This document shows, piece by piece, positions 33,645 through 43,466 of a DNA stretch of 64,000 nt. A program made the translations under genes and the position numbers. The DNA is from Robinsoniella peoriensis (GTDB lineage: Bacteria; Bacillota; Clostridia; Lachnospirales; Lachnospiraceae): contig NZ_JTGN01000010.1 in NCBI RefSeq assembly GCF_000797495.1, positions 124,001 to 188,000 on the forward strand, given 5' to 3'. The notes below the pieces were generated by a model. It ran no database searches, was not told the origin of the DNA, and was given only the letters and a program-made list of their open reading frames with translations. Position 1 is the stretch's first letter. Each line of letters begins with the position of its first letter.

Positions 33645-34396
33645 TGAGAAGCTTATGGTATTTGTTAAAGGCAGATTTTATGAAGATGAGACATACGGCA
33701 TTTTTTCCGGTGCATATTCTGGTGCCATTGCTTGGGAATGTTCTCTTTCTGGCATATTTTGTGATTTCTCCCTGGGAGCCGGCAGGTAAAGTACAGGCAT
33801 ATTTAGAAGTAGTGGCAATTGCGTTTCCACTGATTGGAGCAGTAGTAACCGCTATGGCGGCAGAGCAGGAGGCAATGGCAGGGGGATTTAAAGAAATGCT
33901 GTCACAGCAGTATCCAAGATGGAAAGTCTGGATCAGTAAATTTATTATGCTGTTTTTATCCGGTATGGCAGTAGCTGTTTTTACAATTGGAACCTTCTGG
34001 CTGGGATTTCGTTCTCTGCCGGGAACAGGTCAGGTTGATTTTTCTCTATTTGCATGGGCGGCGGTAATCATAATTTGCTGTCAGGTAATAATGTATACGA
34101 TTCATCTTATGGTGGGGATACGTTTTGGGAGAGGCGCACTTATGGGGCTTGCAGTGGTAGAATGCCTTGTGACAGCGCTGATGCTTACCGGGCTTGGTGA
34201 TGAAATATGGGGCTTTTTACCTTGTTCCTGGGGGGCTAGACTGTGTGATTATTTTTTGTTATACTACCCACAGGGGCAGATGGAAATGTTTCTGGACGCT
34301 GGAAAACCGGCAGGGATGTTCATTGCCACTATGGTTGTATTTCTGATATCACTGGTGTTTATTTCCCGTTTTGAAGGCAGAAAGAGTACATCTTAG
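33644..34396 (+). CDS. LanG/CprC-type ABC permease
   Basis: Second permease, 250 residues and about six membrane segments, with the order ATPase-permease-permease as in CprABC and LanFEG. EQEAMAGGFKEMLSQQYPRWKVWISKF, between two segments, resembles the coupling region of the permease at 47829 (QEEELAGSFTGFLNNHISRMKLYMGKF). FLPCSWGARLCDYFLLYYPQG mirrors the related WSW block. It overlaps the first permease gene by 1 nt, and the regulator gene follows after 10 bp, so the five genes form one operon. Confidence 0.85.
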   Translation: MRSLWYLLKADFMKMRHTAFFPVHILVPLLGNVLFLAYFVISPWEPAGKVQAYLEVVAIAFPLIGAVVTAMAAEQEAMAGGFKEMLSQQYPRWKVWISKFIMLFLSGMAVAVFTIGTFWLGFRSLPGTGQVDFSLFAWAAVIIICCQVIMYTIHLMVGIRFGRGALMGLAVVECLVTALMLTGLGDEIWGFLPCSWGARLCDYFLLYYPQGQMEMFLDAGKPAGMFIATMVVFLISLVFISRFEGRKSTS

Positions 34397-34406
34397 AGGA
34401 GCAGGT

Positions 34407-35069
34407 ATGGCAGAAATTTTAGCAGTGGATGACGAAAAAGGAATCCTTATGATTATTAAAAGTGCGCTGGAAAAATCCGGTCACCATGTCACGGCATATG
34501 ACCGTGCGGATGAAGTATTGAAAATAAAAAAATATAATTTTGATTTGATATTACTGGATGTAATGATGCCGGGAACAGATGGTTTTACCCTGTGCCGGGA
34601 AATACGGGACAAAGTGGACTGTCCAATCTTGTTTCTGACGGCTAAGACCATGGAGTCCGACCTCATGACCGGGCTTAGCATCGGAGGCGATGATTACATT
34701 ACGAAACCTTTTGGCATTGGAGAACTGAGGGCTAGGGTGGAAGCACATATTAGAAGGGATCACAGGCAGAAGAAAAATGCCTTTCATCTGTCGGGGCTGA
34801 CATTCCAGCTGAAGGCAAAAGAAGTCTGGTTTCAGGAAAACCAGATTCTTTTCACGAAAAGTGAATATGAGATTTGTGAATACCTTGCGTTGAACCACGG
34901 ACAGGTTTTTTCCAAAGAGCGGATATACGAAGCGGTCTTTGGTTACGATAAAGAGAGTGACATTGCGGTAATAGTGGAGCATATTAAGAATATCAGAGGC
35001 AAGCTGTCTAAATATGACTGCTGTCCGATTGAAACGGTATGGGGTATGGGATATAAATGGAGAGATTAA
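34407..35069 (+). CDS. OmpR-family response regulator (CprR/NisR-like)
   Basis: A 220-residue regulator: receiver with DDE, phospho-acceptor in LILLDVMMPGTDG and ITKPFG, then a winged helix ending IETVWGMGYKWRD. ATG 34407 follows GAGGAGCAGG; a longer frame to 34371 overlaps the permease gene and is unlikely. It shares the VVEHIKNIRGKL/WGMGYKW ending with the paralogue at 48725 (VVERIKNIRTKF/WGIGYKW), pointing to a common origin of the cassettes. It presumably activates the transporter genes when the cognate kinase detects a peptide. Confidence 0.9.
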   Translation: MAEILAVDDEKGILMIIKSALEKSGHHVTAYDRADEVLKIKKYNFDLILLDVMMPGTDGFTLCREIRDKVDCPILFLTAKTMESDLMTGLSIGGDDYITKPFGIGELRARVEAHIRRDHRQKKNAFHLSGLTFQLKAKEVWFQENQILFTKSEYEICEYLALNHGQVFSKERIYEAVFGYDKESDIAVIVEHIKNIRGKLSKYDCCPIETVWGMGYKWRD

Positions 35070-36412
35070 AAAAGAAGACGACAATTACAAATATATTTAC
35101 AAGATATGTGGTCTTTCTCGGGTTTGGAATACTGGCGGCGGCAGGAATTGTGATACTGATTCTGCAGGCATTGGCATACAGCGCAAGTGTGCTTCCGGCA
35201 AACTATTATGAACGCCAGATAGAGGCGTACAGGGACCAGATTGCAGAGAGTACAGATGTATCCGCTTTTATTCCCAGGGGATGCCTCTATGGCATATATG
35301 ATGAAGATGGCATTTTCAGAAAGGGAAGTATAGAGGAAGACTTAAAGGATGAGGCTTATGACAACGCTGTAAAGGGAGCGAATACCATTCGGGATTATTT
35401 TATTAAAACGGTACCTGTCACGGGAGGAACCTGCGTTATCTTATATAAGATAGCCATGAGCTTTACCAATCCGGTGCTTCAAAAATATCTTCCAAACCCG
35501 CTGGTGTGTCTTGCAATTATATTTATACTGTTGACTTTGGGGATCATTATCTGGCTCTCCAGGCGGTTTGGAAAATTATTGTCCCGTGAGATTGCCGTAC
35601 TGGAGCGGACCACGGAACAAATAAGGATGGAAGAACTTAATTTTGAGATGGAGAGTTCTGATATTAAAGAAATCAGCAATGTTCTGGATTCTTTTGCAAA
35701 ACTGCGGAAAAATCTGAAAGATTCTTTGGAACAGCAGTGGAAACTGGAAGAGAGCAGAAGAGATCAGGTGGCGGCATTAAGCCATGACTTAAAAACACCG
35801 CTCACTGTTTTGCGGGGAAATGCAGAGCTTTTATCCGAGACAGACCTGGATGAGGAACAGCAGATGTATAGTGGTAATATACTGCATAGTGCAGCAGAGA
35901 TGCAGGGTTATATCCGTATGCTGCTGGATATTAACAGTGCCCGCAGGGAGTTTGAAATTTTTCGAAAAGAGACCAATCCGCAGGTTTTGATGGAAGAAGT
36001 GGTATCTCAGGCAAAAATACTGGTTTTGGAGAAATCCATAGGGATAGAAGTGGACCTGAGGAATCTGCCGGAGCAAATGGCTTTGGATGAGTCTGCTTTT
36101 TGCAGGGCAGTCATGAATGCATTTGCCAATGCAGTGGAATACACACCGGATGGGGGAAAAATAAAGATCAGTGGATTTGAAGAAGACAATCATCTGGCAG
36201 TCTGCATTGAGGATTCAGGCAGAGGATTTACAGAGGAGGAGATCAAACGGGCTTTTGAACAATTTTACCAGGGTGATAAGAGCAGAAATTCAAAACTTCA
36301 TTATGGGATGGGACTGTTTATTGCAAAAAGTGTTACCGAGGCACACGGGGGCCGGATTGAACTGGGTAATTCCAGGGGACTTGGGGGTGCAAGGGTGTTA
36401 ATGGTGTTCTGA
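35057..36412 (+). CDS. Sensor histidine kinase (CprK/NisK-like)
   Basis: A 451-residue kinase with membrane helices near residues 20-42 and 150-170 enclosing an extracellular domain of about 105 residues. A HAMP-like linker, the phospho-acceptor ALSHDLKTPLTVLRGNAELL and an ATPase domain (NAFANAVEYTPDGGKI, IEDSGRGFTEEE, HYGMGLFIAKSVTEAHGG) follow. The extracellular part begins LPANYYERQIEAYRDQI; the paralogue at 49432 has NPQDYYEQQIPRITDYV at the same place. The shared YYExQI suggests a similar ligand class. It overlaps the regulator gene by 13 bp. Confidence 0.88.
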   Translation: MERLKKKTTITNIFTRYVVFLGFGILAAAGIVILILQALAYSASVLPANYYERQIEAYRDQIAESTDVSAFIPRGCLYGIYDEDGIFRKGSIEEDLKDEAYDNAVKGANTIRDYFIKTVPVTGGTCVILYKIAMSFTNPVLQKYLPNPLVCLAIIFILLTLGIIIWLSRRFGKLLSREIAVLERTTEQIRMEELNFEMESSDIKEISNVLDSFAKLRKNLKDSLEQQWKLEESRRDQVAALSHDLKTPLTVLRGNAELLSETDLDEEQQMYSGNILHSAAEMQGYIRMLLDINSARREFEIFRKETNPQVLMEEVVSQAKILVLEKSIGIEVDLRNLPEQMALDESAFCRAVMNAFANAVEYTPDGGKIKISGFEEDNHLAVCIEDSGRGFTEEEIKRAFEQFYQGDKSRNSKLHYGMGLFIAKSVTEAHGGRIELGNSRGLGGARVLMVF

Positions 36413-36439
36413 TGAACGTAATTGCTGCATCCAGTTTTT

Positions 36440-36468
36440 TTGACATTTGCCGGTTTGGGAAGTATAAT
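36440..36468 (+). promoter_or_regulatory. SigA-type promoter of sbcDC
   Basis: TTGACA (36440-36445), 17-nt spacer, TATAAT (36463-36468): a perfect consensus promoter 28 bp before the sbcD start, so sbcDC is transcribed independently of the kinase operon. Confidence 0.92.
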
Positions 36469-36496
36469 AACTACACAGGAAAAAGGAGGGCATTGG

Positions 36497-37717
36497 ATGC
36501 GTATATTACACACCGCCGACTGGCATCTGGGTAAAAATCTGGAGGGCAGAAGCCGGCTGGATGAACAGGAACTGTTCCTGGAAGACTTTGTGAAAATAGT
36601 AGAAGAAAATAACCCGGATCTTGTGTTGATTGCGGGTGATATCTATGATTCCGCCAACCCGTCCGCCCGTGCTGAGAAGCTTTTTTACGATACCTTGAAA
36701 AGGATATCAGGTCAGGGTAAAAGGATAACGGTGGTCATTGCAGGAAACCATGATAATCCACAGCGGCTTGTAGCAGCGACGCCTCTGGCTATGGATCATG
36801 GTATTATTATGGTGGGTACGCCAAAAACGGTGATTTCTCCGGGGCGGTATGGACAACATCAGGTGACGGAATCCAATGAGGGATATGTAGAGATCGATCT
36901 GGGTGCGGAAAGGGCGGTAATACTGACGATTCCGTTTCCAAGTGAAAAGAGATTAAATGAAGTGCTCTATGGAGATATGGATACGGATGAGCAGCGGCTG
37001 CTTACCTATGGGGATCGGATGAAGCAGCTTTTCACCTCTCTGGAAGGACATTTTCGGGAAGATACGGTAAATCTTATCGTATCTCATTTGTTTGTCATGA
37101 ACAGTGTGGAAGGCGGGTCAGAGCGAAGCATTCAATTGGGCGGCAGTTATATCGTAGGCGGGGATATTTTCCCTGAAAAGGCCCAGTACATTGCGCTGGG
37201 ACATATTCACAAACCGCAGGTAGTGCCGGGAAACCACATTGCACGTTACAGCGGGGCACCCCTCCAATATCACAGAGGGGAAGAGATCTATCAGAAGCAG
37301 GTGCTTTTGGTGGATGTAAGTGCCCATGGAGAAGCAAAGATCACGTCGATTCCTCTGAAACAGTATAAGCCCATTGAAGTATGGCGCTGCAAAAGTGTAA
37401 CGGATGCGATTTCCCTGTGCCAGGATAATGCAGAGAAAGTCTGCTGGGTTTATCTGGAGATTGAAACGGGACGGGCGATTCTGGAAGATGAGATCAAACA
37501 GATGAAACAGTTAAAGGAAGATATCCTGGAGATACATCCCATTTTTCCGGAGACCCAAAGAGAAGAGGGTGAATACCGGTTTCGGGAGAGGCCGTTTCAT
37601 GAGCTGTTCCAGGAATTTTATCTCCATGAACGGGGTGTTCCGGCTCCGGAGGAAACCATGGAGGTATTGCTGGGGTTATTGGGAAAGGATGTGGAACATG
37701 AGACCGATCAGACTTAA
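36497..37717 (+). CDS. sbcD: Exonuclease SbcD (Mre11-like)
   Basis: Metallophosphoesterase subunit of SbcCD, which cuts DNA hairpins and blocked ends. Motifs appear in order: LHTADWHLGK, IAGDIYD, VIAGNHDNPQR, IVSHLF and ALGHIHKPQ. At 406 residues it matches the family length. ATG 36497 follows AGGAGGG. The gene overlaps sbcC by 20 bp. A nearby 38-bp hairpin (61309) and the repeats in this region are the sort of structure SbcCD would act on, though no direct link is implied. Confidence 0.94.
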   Translation: MRILHTADWHLGKNLEGRSRLDEQELFLEDFVKIVEENNPDLVLIAGDIYDSANPSARAEKLFYDTLKRISGQGKRITVVIAGNHDNPQRLVAATPLAMDHGIIMVGTPKTVISPGRYGQHQVTESNEGYVEIDLGAERAVILTIPFPSEKRLNEVLYGDMDTDEQRLLTYGDRMKQLFTSLEGHFREDTVNLIVSHLFVMNSVEGGSERSIQLGGSYIVGGDIFPEKAQYIALGHIHKPQVVPGNHIARYSGAPLQYHRGEEIYQKQVLLVDVSAHGEAKITSIPLKQYKPIEVWRCKSVTDAISLCQDNAEKVCWVYLEIETGRAILEDEIKQMKQLKEDILEIHPIFPETQREEGEYRFRERPFHELFQEFYLHERGVPAPEETMEVLLGLLGKDVEHETDQT

Positions 37718-40700
37718 GATACGGGGACTGAACAGCTTTGTTGAAGAACAGACAATTGATTTTACGGAGCTTGCCAAGCGTGGCTTCTTTGGAATCTTCG
37801 GTCCTACGGGAAGCGGAAAATCTACCATACTGGACGGGATGATTATGGCATTGTACGGAATAAAAGCCATGTCCCGGGGAACAAATGAATTTATTAACAA
37901 GAACTGCCAGAGCGCTTCTGTCAGCTATGAATTCCAGGTTACCGGTGTCAGGGCAAAGCGCTACCGGGTAGAACGGGAATTTAAGCTGACTACCCAGGGA
38001 ACGAAAGCCGGGAAATGTAAACTGGTGGATGTTACAGAGGAAGAATTAATATTAGAGGATACCGTGAAAGGAGTGGATCGTGCCTGTGCGGATATTATCG
38101 GACTGACTGCTGATGATTTTATGCGGACAGTTGTACTTCCACAGGGGAAATTCAGTGAATTCCTAAAAGTCAGCGGGAAGGACAGAAGAGAAATTCTGGA
38201 GCGCCTGTTCCGTCTGGAAGAATACGGTAAAGGGTTGGAGGAAAAGCTGAACAGTGCCTTGAATGAGGAGAGGGCAAAACGGTCGAATATCCAGGGGCAG
38301 ATGGAGGCCTATGTTCTTGCCAGTGAAGAACTGCTGGAGCAGCGCAGCAGGCAGCTGGAAGAGGGAAAGCAGCTTCTGGCTAAGACAGAACAGGAGTTTC
38401 GGATTACGGGGGAAACGTACCAGGAATTTCTGACAGTCCGTTTTTTAATGAAAGAGCGGGAGGTGCATGAACAAAGGCTTGGTGAACTGACAAAACAGTC
38501 AGAAAAAATAGCCCTGCGGGAAGAAAAACTGAAAGCTGCAGACCGAGCCGGGGGTATAGCGCCCATGCTGGTATCTTATGAGGAACTGGCAAGACAGGAA
38601 AGAATGCTGCAGGATCAGATCCGGGAGTGGGAGCTCCGGCTGGAAGAGACGAATGCAAGGAAAAAGGAGAAAGAATTATCATTTCAGAATATTGCAAGGC
38701 AGAGGGAAGAGCAGGAAAGCGGCATCCGCTTAAAGCTGCAGAGTGCCAAAGAGGCATGGGAGCAGTGGAAAGAACTTCCGGGCATGCAGCAGCAGCAGCA
38801 GGAGCTTCAAAAGAAGTTGTCTATGCAGCAGGAACAGTTGAAAGATCTTGAAAAGAAACAGGAACATCTGATTCAGGAGGAAATAACAGAAAGCCAGAAT
38901 ATTCATAAACTGGAAACGAGCCTTCTGGAGTTAAAAGTAACGGCAGATTACCGGGATCAGATTGAATATGGTATTCATCAGAGTGAATCCGTAAATAAAT
39001 CTAAAAAGGATCTGAACAGCCAGGAAAATAAGCGGACAGCCGGCATCAAAAAACTTCAGAAAGAAGAAGTTACTGCAAATGAATTCTCCGAAAAATTAGA
39101 GGAAAAATTCAGGGAAAGACAGCAGATTACGGAACAGTTAACAAAATTAAAGCAAGGTATCAGAGACAGGCAGATAGCACTTCTTCGCAAAGAACTGAAG
39201 GAAGGAGAGCCCTGTCCTGTATGCGGTGGGAGACACCATGAGTGGGGAAAAGACACTGAACAGACAGATGGCTTTCAGCCGGGTGAAGAAAACCAGGTAG
39301 AAAATCTGGAGGAAATGCTGGAAACATGCAATGCTGAAATCCAAATGCTGGAGCGGAAAAAGGACAGCCAGGCAGGTATTATAAATCTTCTGTCCCGCCA
39401 GCAGGAGGAACTGCAGGCAGAGATTAAAATAGCCGGGACTGACTGGGAAAATCAGAATGCCTTATTACTGGATTTGCAGTCACAAACGGGGATACTGGAT
39501 TTTAAAGAGGAAAAGAAAAGGATTCAGAGCCTTGACAAAGACAGGGAAGAAAGAGAAGAACAGCTGCAAAGGGCAAGGCAGTCACTGAGTGATAACCGGG
39601 ATTTACAGAAGAATATCCTGGCAAATATCAGTACAGGTAAAGAAGCTGCAAATAAAATACAGCTGGAGCTGATACCTCTTGAGAGCAGTATTCGGGAGAA
39701 GAAAAGGCAGGTTGCAGAAAAAATCGGAAATGAAATGAATCCGGAAGCCTGTGTAACATTACTGGAAAAAGAACTTTCTTCACTGCTGGAGAAATACGAG
39801 AGATACAGACTGGAATTTCAACAGGCAACGGAGGAAAGCCAGTCGATAAAGCAGCAGTCAGATCAATTGCTTGGGCAGCTTGAAGGTAATAAGAATGCCC
39901 GTGTGAAATCGGAGGAGAGCTTAAAGCAAGAGATGACCCGTCTGAACTTTGCAGATATGGAAGAAGTGAAAAATGCTGTTTTAGACAAAAAGCAATATCA
40001 GGAGTTTGAAAAGTCTATTGATAATCATTATAATGAATTAAGAGAGTGTTCTTTGAAGATAAAGGAAACCGGTGAAAAGCTGGGTGGAAGAGCTGTATCG
40101 GAAGCAGAAATAAAAAAATTAAATGTGAAGTGCCAGGGGCTTGAAGCTGCGCTGAACAAACAAAAGGAGCAGCTGGGTGAATGGAAACAACAGGTGAAAA
40201 GTATTAAGGGCAATCTGGAGAAAAAGAAGAAGCTCAGGGAAGAACTGGATGCCGTGGAGCATCAGATCAGTATTCTGGAGGATTTAAAAGGGGTCAGCCG
40301 GGGAAAACGGTTTGTAGAATATATGGCGGCAGAGCGCCTGAAGTATATTTCCAGAAGTGCATCCAGACGGCTGTCAGAGATTACAAACGGTAATTATGAG
40401 CTGGAAACGAATCTGGAAGGAGAATTTGTGATTCGGGACAATAAAAACGGTGGGGTGTTAAGAGCTCCGGCAACCCTTTCCGGCGGAGAGACATTTGTGA
40501 CTTCTTTAGCGCTTGCCTTATCCCTGTCCGAAGAAATCCAGCTTAAGGGAACAGCGCCGCTGGAACTGTTTTTCCTGGATGAAGGATTTGGTTCCCTGGA
40601 CGAGAATCTTCTGGATGTAGTTATGACATCCCTGGAGCGGATTCACAATGAACATCTGAAAGTAGGAATCATCTCTCATGTGGAATCAGTAAAGGCAAGG

Positions 40701-40775
40701 GTTCCGGTACGGCTGATTGTCAGTCCGGCACAAAGCGGTATCAGCGGAACTAAAGTGGAGATAGAGCATGTGTAA
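37698..40775 (+). CDS. sbcC: Exonuclease SbcC (Rad50-like ATPase)
   Basis: SMC-like ATPase of 1025 residues, partner of SbcD. Walker A FGPTGSGKST is at residues 34-43. Long coiled coils flank a zinc hook CPVC near residue 505 (GEPCPVCGGRHH). The C-terminal signature LSGGETFVTSLALALSLSE and Walker B LELFFLDEGFGSLDE form the second half of the ATPase. ATG 37698 gives the family N-terminus MRPIRLKIRGLNSF; upstream frame belongs to sbcD. The phospholipase gene follows after 18 bp and may be co-transcribed. Confidence 0.94.
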   Translation: MRPIRLKIRGLNSFVEEQTIDFTELAKRGFFGIFGPTGSGKSTILDGMIMALYGIKAMSRGTNEFINKNCQSASVSYEFQVTGVRAKRYRVEREFKLTTQGTKAGKCKLVDVTEEELILEDTVKGVDRACADIIGLTADDFMRTVVLPQGKFSEFLKVSGKDRREILERLFRLEEYGKGLEEKLNSALNEERAKRSNIQGQMEAYVLASEELLEQRSRQLEEGKQLLAKTEQEFRITGETYQEFLTVRFLMKEREVHEQRLGELTKQSEKIALREEKLKAADRAGGIAPMLVSYEELARQERMLQDQIREWELRLEETNARKKEKELSFQNIARQREEQESGIRLKLQSAKEAWEQWKELPGMQQQQQELQKKLSMQQEQLKDLEKKQEHLIQEEITESQNIHKLETSLLELKVTADYRDQIEYGIHQSESVNKSKKDLNSQENKRTAGIKKLQKEEVTANEFSEKLEEKFRERQQITEQLTKLKQGIRDRQIALLRKELKEGEPCPVCGGRHHEWGKDTEQTDGFQPGEENQVENLEEMLETCNAEIQMLERKKDSQAGIINLLSRQQEELQAEIKIAGTDWENQNALLLDLQSQTGILDFKEEKKRIQSLDKDREEREEQLQRARQSLSDNRDLQKNILANISTGKEAANKIQLELIPLESSIREKKRQVAEKIGNEMNPEACVTLLEKELSSLLEKYERYRLEFQQATEESQSIKQQSDQLLGQLEGNKNARVKSEESLKQEMTRLNFADMEEVKNAVLDKKQYQEFEKSIDNHYNELRECSLKIKETGEKLGGRAVSEAEIKKLNVKCQGLEAALNKQKEQLGEWKQQVKSIKGNLEKKKKLREELDAVEHQISILEDLKGVSRGKRFVEYMAAERLKYISRSASRRLSEITNGNYELETNLEGEFVIRDNKNGGVLRAPATLSGGETFVTSLALALSLSEEIQLKGTAPLELFFLDEGFGSLDENLLDVVMTSLERIHNEHLKVGIISHVESVKARVPVRLIVSPAQSGISGTKVEIEHV

Positions 40776-40793
40776 AGGAAGAAGGAGCATAGT

Positions 40794-42236
40794 ATGAAGG
40801 CATATTTAAGAAGACACTGGCTTATCATTACTATCATAGCCATTATTTTATATCTCGTAATCGGAATGCTGGCACCTTTTCTGGAAATGAAAAAGGTCAG
40901 TGCAGACTATAAGGCGGGATCCAGTGCAGATAAATATTATTCCGATACCCTGTCGGTAGACCGGGCATATATTGTGGAAGACAGTATGGATGCTCTGGAT
41001 GAGCGGATCAGGATGATTGAGCAGGCAAAGGAGCGGATTATTTTATCCACCTTTGATATGCGTCCGGGATACAGCACAAGAGATATACTGGCGATGATCT
41101 TAAATGCGGCAGACCGTGGGGTGAAAGTTCAGATTCTGGTAGATGGAATCAGCGGCTTAATCCGAATGGAGGGAAAAGAGCTTTTTTATGCGGTTTCCAG
41201 TCATCCCAACATTGAGGTGCGCATTTATAATATGCCAAACCCGGTAAAGCCCTGGACATTTCATGGAAGAATGCATGATAAATATTTGATTGTTGACGAT
41301 CAGTATTACCTTTTAGGCGGCAGAAATACATTTGACTATTTCCTTGGAAGCTATATCGAAGATGACAAGAGCCTGGATCGGGAAGTTTTTATTTATAATA
41401 CAGCGGCAGGGACGGACCGGACTAAGGAAAGTTCCCTGTTTGAACTGGAGTCCTATTTTAATGAAATGTGGGATTACAAGTACTGCAGAGTCTTTCATTC
41501 CGACAGCAGGCTTCAGGAAAAAGACAGTGTAAAAGCCGAGGTGGATTCCTTAAAACAGCATTACCGGGAAATAAAAAAAGAAAAACCGGAGTTATTTGTT
41601 AAAGATGATTATTTTGATAAGGTGACGGTTCCAACTAATAAGGCAACACTGGTTTCCAACCCCAAAGATATCTATGGAAAAGAACCCACTGCATGGTATG
41701 AAATGCAGCAATTGATGGCACATGCAAAAGAGCGGGTGGTATTACATACCCCATACGCTGTCTTAAGTAACGATATGTACCAGGGAATGAAAGAAATCAG
41801 TGAAACCGGCGTTGATTTCACCATGCTGATCAATTCGGTGGAAAACGGTGATAATATTGTTGCTTCATCGGATTATCTGAAAAATAAAGGAAAGATCATT
41901 GATACCGGAGTGCAGATCTATGAATATGACGGGGGTGAGTCTTATCATGGGAAATCCATCTTAATTGATGATGATATTTCGATTGTAGGATCTTATAATC
42001 TGGATCTTCGAAGCACTTATGTGGATACGGAATTGATGCTGGTTGTAGACAGCAAAGAGCTAAACAAACAATTAGAGGGTTATATGGACAAACTGCAGCA
42101 GGATGCCAGAAAAGTCATAGATGAAGATACTTATGAGACACCCGCACATGTAAAAGTGGCGGAGGTTCCTTTTATTAAGAAAGTGATCTGGAAGGTGCTG
42201 GGAGTAGTGCTGGGACCCTTCCGCGTGATGATCTGA
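40794..42236 (+). CDS. Membrane-anchored phospholipase D-family protein
   Basis: A 480-residue protein with an N-terminal membrane helix (residues 9-30) and two PLD catalytic repeats. The first, HDKYLIVDDQYYLLGGRN, and the second, HGKSILIDDDISIVGSYN, each contain HxKxxxxD. This is the layout of cardiolipin synthase-like phosphatidyltransferases and phospholipases, but it has only one membrane helix and a 30-residue amphipathic C-terminal tail. Likely role: phospholipid metabolism at the membrane. AAGGAG lies before ATG 40794; a hairpin terminator follows. Confidence 0.87.
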   Translation: MKAYLRRHWLIITIIAIILYLVIGMLAPFLEMKKVSADYKAGSSADKYYSDTLSVDRAYIVEDSMDALDERIRMIEQAKERIILSTFDMRPGYSTRDILAMILNAADRGVKVQILVDGISGLIRMEGKELFYAVSSHPNIEVRIYNMPNPVKPWTFHGRMHDKYLIVDDQYYLLGGRNTFDYFLGSYIEDDKSLDREVFIYNTAAGTDRTKESSLFELESYFNEMWDYKYCRVFHSDSRLQEKDSVKAEVDSLKQHYREIKKEKPELFVKDDYFDKVTVPTNKATLVSNPKDIYGKEPTAWYEMQQLMAHAKERVVLHTPYAVLSNDMYQGMKEISETGVDFTMLINSVENGDNIVASSDYLKNKGKIIDTGVQIYEYDGGESYHGKSILIDDDISIVGSYNLDLRSTYVDTELMLVVDSKELNKQLEGYMDKLQQDARKVIDEDTYETPAHVKVAEVPFIKKVIWKVLGVVLGPFRVMI

Positions 42237-42250
42237 TGCAGGACAAATAA

Positions 42251-42296
42251 GGAGCTGGGTCATAGATGGTTTCCCATCTGTGATTCAGCTCCCTTT
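42251..42296 (+). terminator. Terminator after the PLD gene
   Basis: GGAGCTGgGTCAtAGATGG pairs with CCATCTgTGAttCAGCTCC around a short TTTC loop, followed by only three T. The stem is long but the T-run poor. The convergent collagen-like gene ends 16 bp further on. Confidence 0.7.
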
Positions 42297-42311
42297 CTGC
42301 TTAAAAAGCGA

Positions 42312-43466
42312 TTATGATAACTCTACGATCGATACTGCACCATGTGGAGCGGTAGCTGTCAGAGAGGAATTAAATAAAAAGCTCAGTGTTGTAGCTGCAG
42401 TGGCGTTAATAAGGAAAGTTCCCGATACGCCAGGGTTTGTCGCAGATAGTGTGGAGGTGCTGTTTGTCACAAAGTCGGCCTGTGCAGCGCCGTTTACCTG
42501 TGGTGTTACTCCAATAAATCCAGCTAAAGTTACGGTGGCATTCACAATATAGGATACGGAATAAACATGACCTGCTGCTAACTGAAACGTAGTAGTTGTA
42601 GGTGCGGTGATGTTGGTGCCGTTATTGAAAACAACACCAAAAGCAATCGCTGCATTATTTGTTAAGGATGAAGAGGTTACCGTATATCTTGCATTTGTCT
42701 GGGTAGGAGAAGGTCCGGTAGCACCCGTAGCACCAGTTGCGCCTGCAGCGCCGGTAGCTCCGGTATTACCATTTGTTCCTGCGGTTCCGGTTGGCCCTGT
42801 GGCACCAACGGCGCCCGTCGGTCCGGTGGCCCCGTTTGCTCCGTTTGCTCCGGTAGCCCCGGTAGCGCCTGCAGGACCGTCTGCCCCGGTTGGCCCTGTG
42901 GGACCTACTGCCCCGGTAGCCCCGGTACTTCCCGTAGCTCCTGCCTGGCCTGCAGCGCCGGTAGGCCCAGTGATTCCATTAGCGCCGGTAGCACCTGTTG
43001 CTCCCGTAGCACCGGTGGTGCCATCAGCCCCGGTCGGTCCGGTGGCACCAATAGGCCCGGTAGCCCCGGTGATTCCATTAGCGCCGGTAGCCCCGGTAGC
43101 GCCGGTCGGTCCGTCCGCTCCGTCAGCGCCGGTAGCCCCGGTAGTGCCCGTAACACCGGTAACCCCATCAGCCCCGGTAGCGCCGGTAGGTCCGACTGCG
43201 CCGGTAGCGCCTGTATCGCCGGTAATTCCAGTGGCCCCGGTACTTCCGGTAGCGCCGGTAACTCCGGTGGCTCCGCCAGCGCCTGTGGCTCCGGTAGGTC
43301 CTGTGGCGCCAGTTTCGCCTGCAGGTCCTGTATTTCCGGTCGGTCCGGTAGCGCCCACAGCGCCATCAGCGCCGGTGGCCCCGGCAGCTCCTGTGGGTCC
43401 GGTAGCTCCGTCTGCGCCCGTATTACCAGTAGGCCCGGTAGGTACTCCCGGATTTGTACAACACAA
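42312..43466 (-). CDS. BclA-like collagen repeat protein, unusual start
   Basis: Spore-surface-type protein of 384 residues as read from TTG 43466. After CCTNPGV come about 240 residues of Gly-X-Thr collagen triplets, then a C-terminal globular domain of about 130 residues (NARYTVTSSSLTNNAAIAFGVVFNNG to HGAVSIVEL) that fits the BclA/C1q-like trimerisation domain. The first codon directly follows the TGA of the recombinase gene in the same frame. No ATG and no ribosome-binding site precede it. The gene may be 5'-truncated, translated by reinitiation, or fused by readthrough of TGA; a T5 run before the stop could also hide a frameshift. The product is confident; the start is not. Confidence 0.75.
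   Translation of the reverse strand: MCCTNPGVPTGPTGNTGADGATGPTGAAGATGADGAVGATGPTGNTGPAGETGATGPTGATGAGGATGVTGATGSTGATGITGDTGATGAVGPTGATGADGVTGVTGTTGATGADGADGPTGATGATGANGITGATGPIGATGPTGADGTTGATGATGATGANGITGPTGAAGQAGATGSTGATGAVGPTGPTGADGPAGATGATGANGANGATGPTGAVGATGPTGTAGTNGNTGATGAAGATGATGATGPSPTQTNARYTVTSSSLTNNAAIAFGVVFNNGTNITAPTTTTFQLAAGHVYSVSYIVNATVTLAGFIGVTPQVNGAAQADFVTNSTSTLSATNPGVSGTFLINATAATTLSFLFNSSLTATAPHGAVSIVELS
42716..43440 (-). repeat. Collagen-like 9-bp-periodic repeat tract, locus 1
   Basis: Gly-X-Thr/Gly-X-Asp coding triplets in a 9-bp rhythm (GGNNNNACN). Larger units such as GATGANGITGPTG recur several times. Length polymorphism between strains is expected. Confidence 0.85.

Noticed and set aside
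32182..36412. Lantibiotic biosynthesis cluster
   Set aside because: Only the immunity-type transporter and two-component genes are present; no LanA-like precursor, LanB/C/M enzyme or protease was found in the window.
36301..36513. Small minus-strand frames opposite the kinase and sbcDC genes
   Set aside because: They lie antisense to well-supported genes, lack ribosome-binding sites and have atypical composition.
42716..43440. Short regular repeats that might suggest a CRISPR array
   Set aside because: The units are 9-bp codon triplets inside one open frame with no unique spacers, and there are no cas genes.
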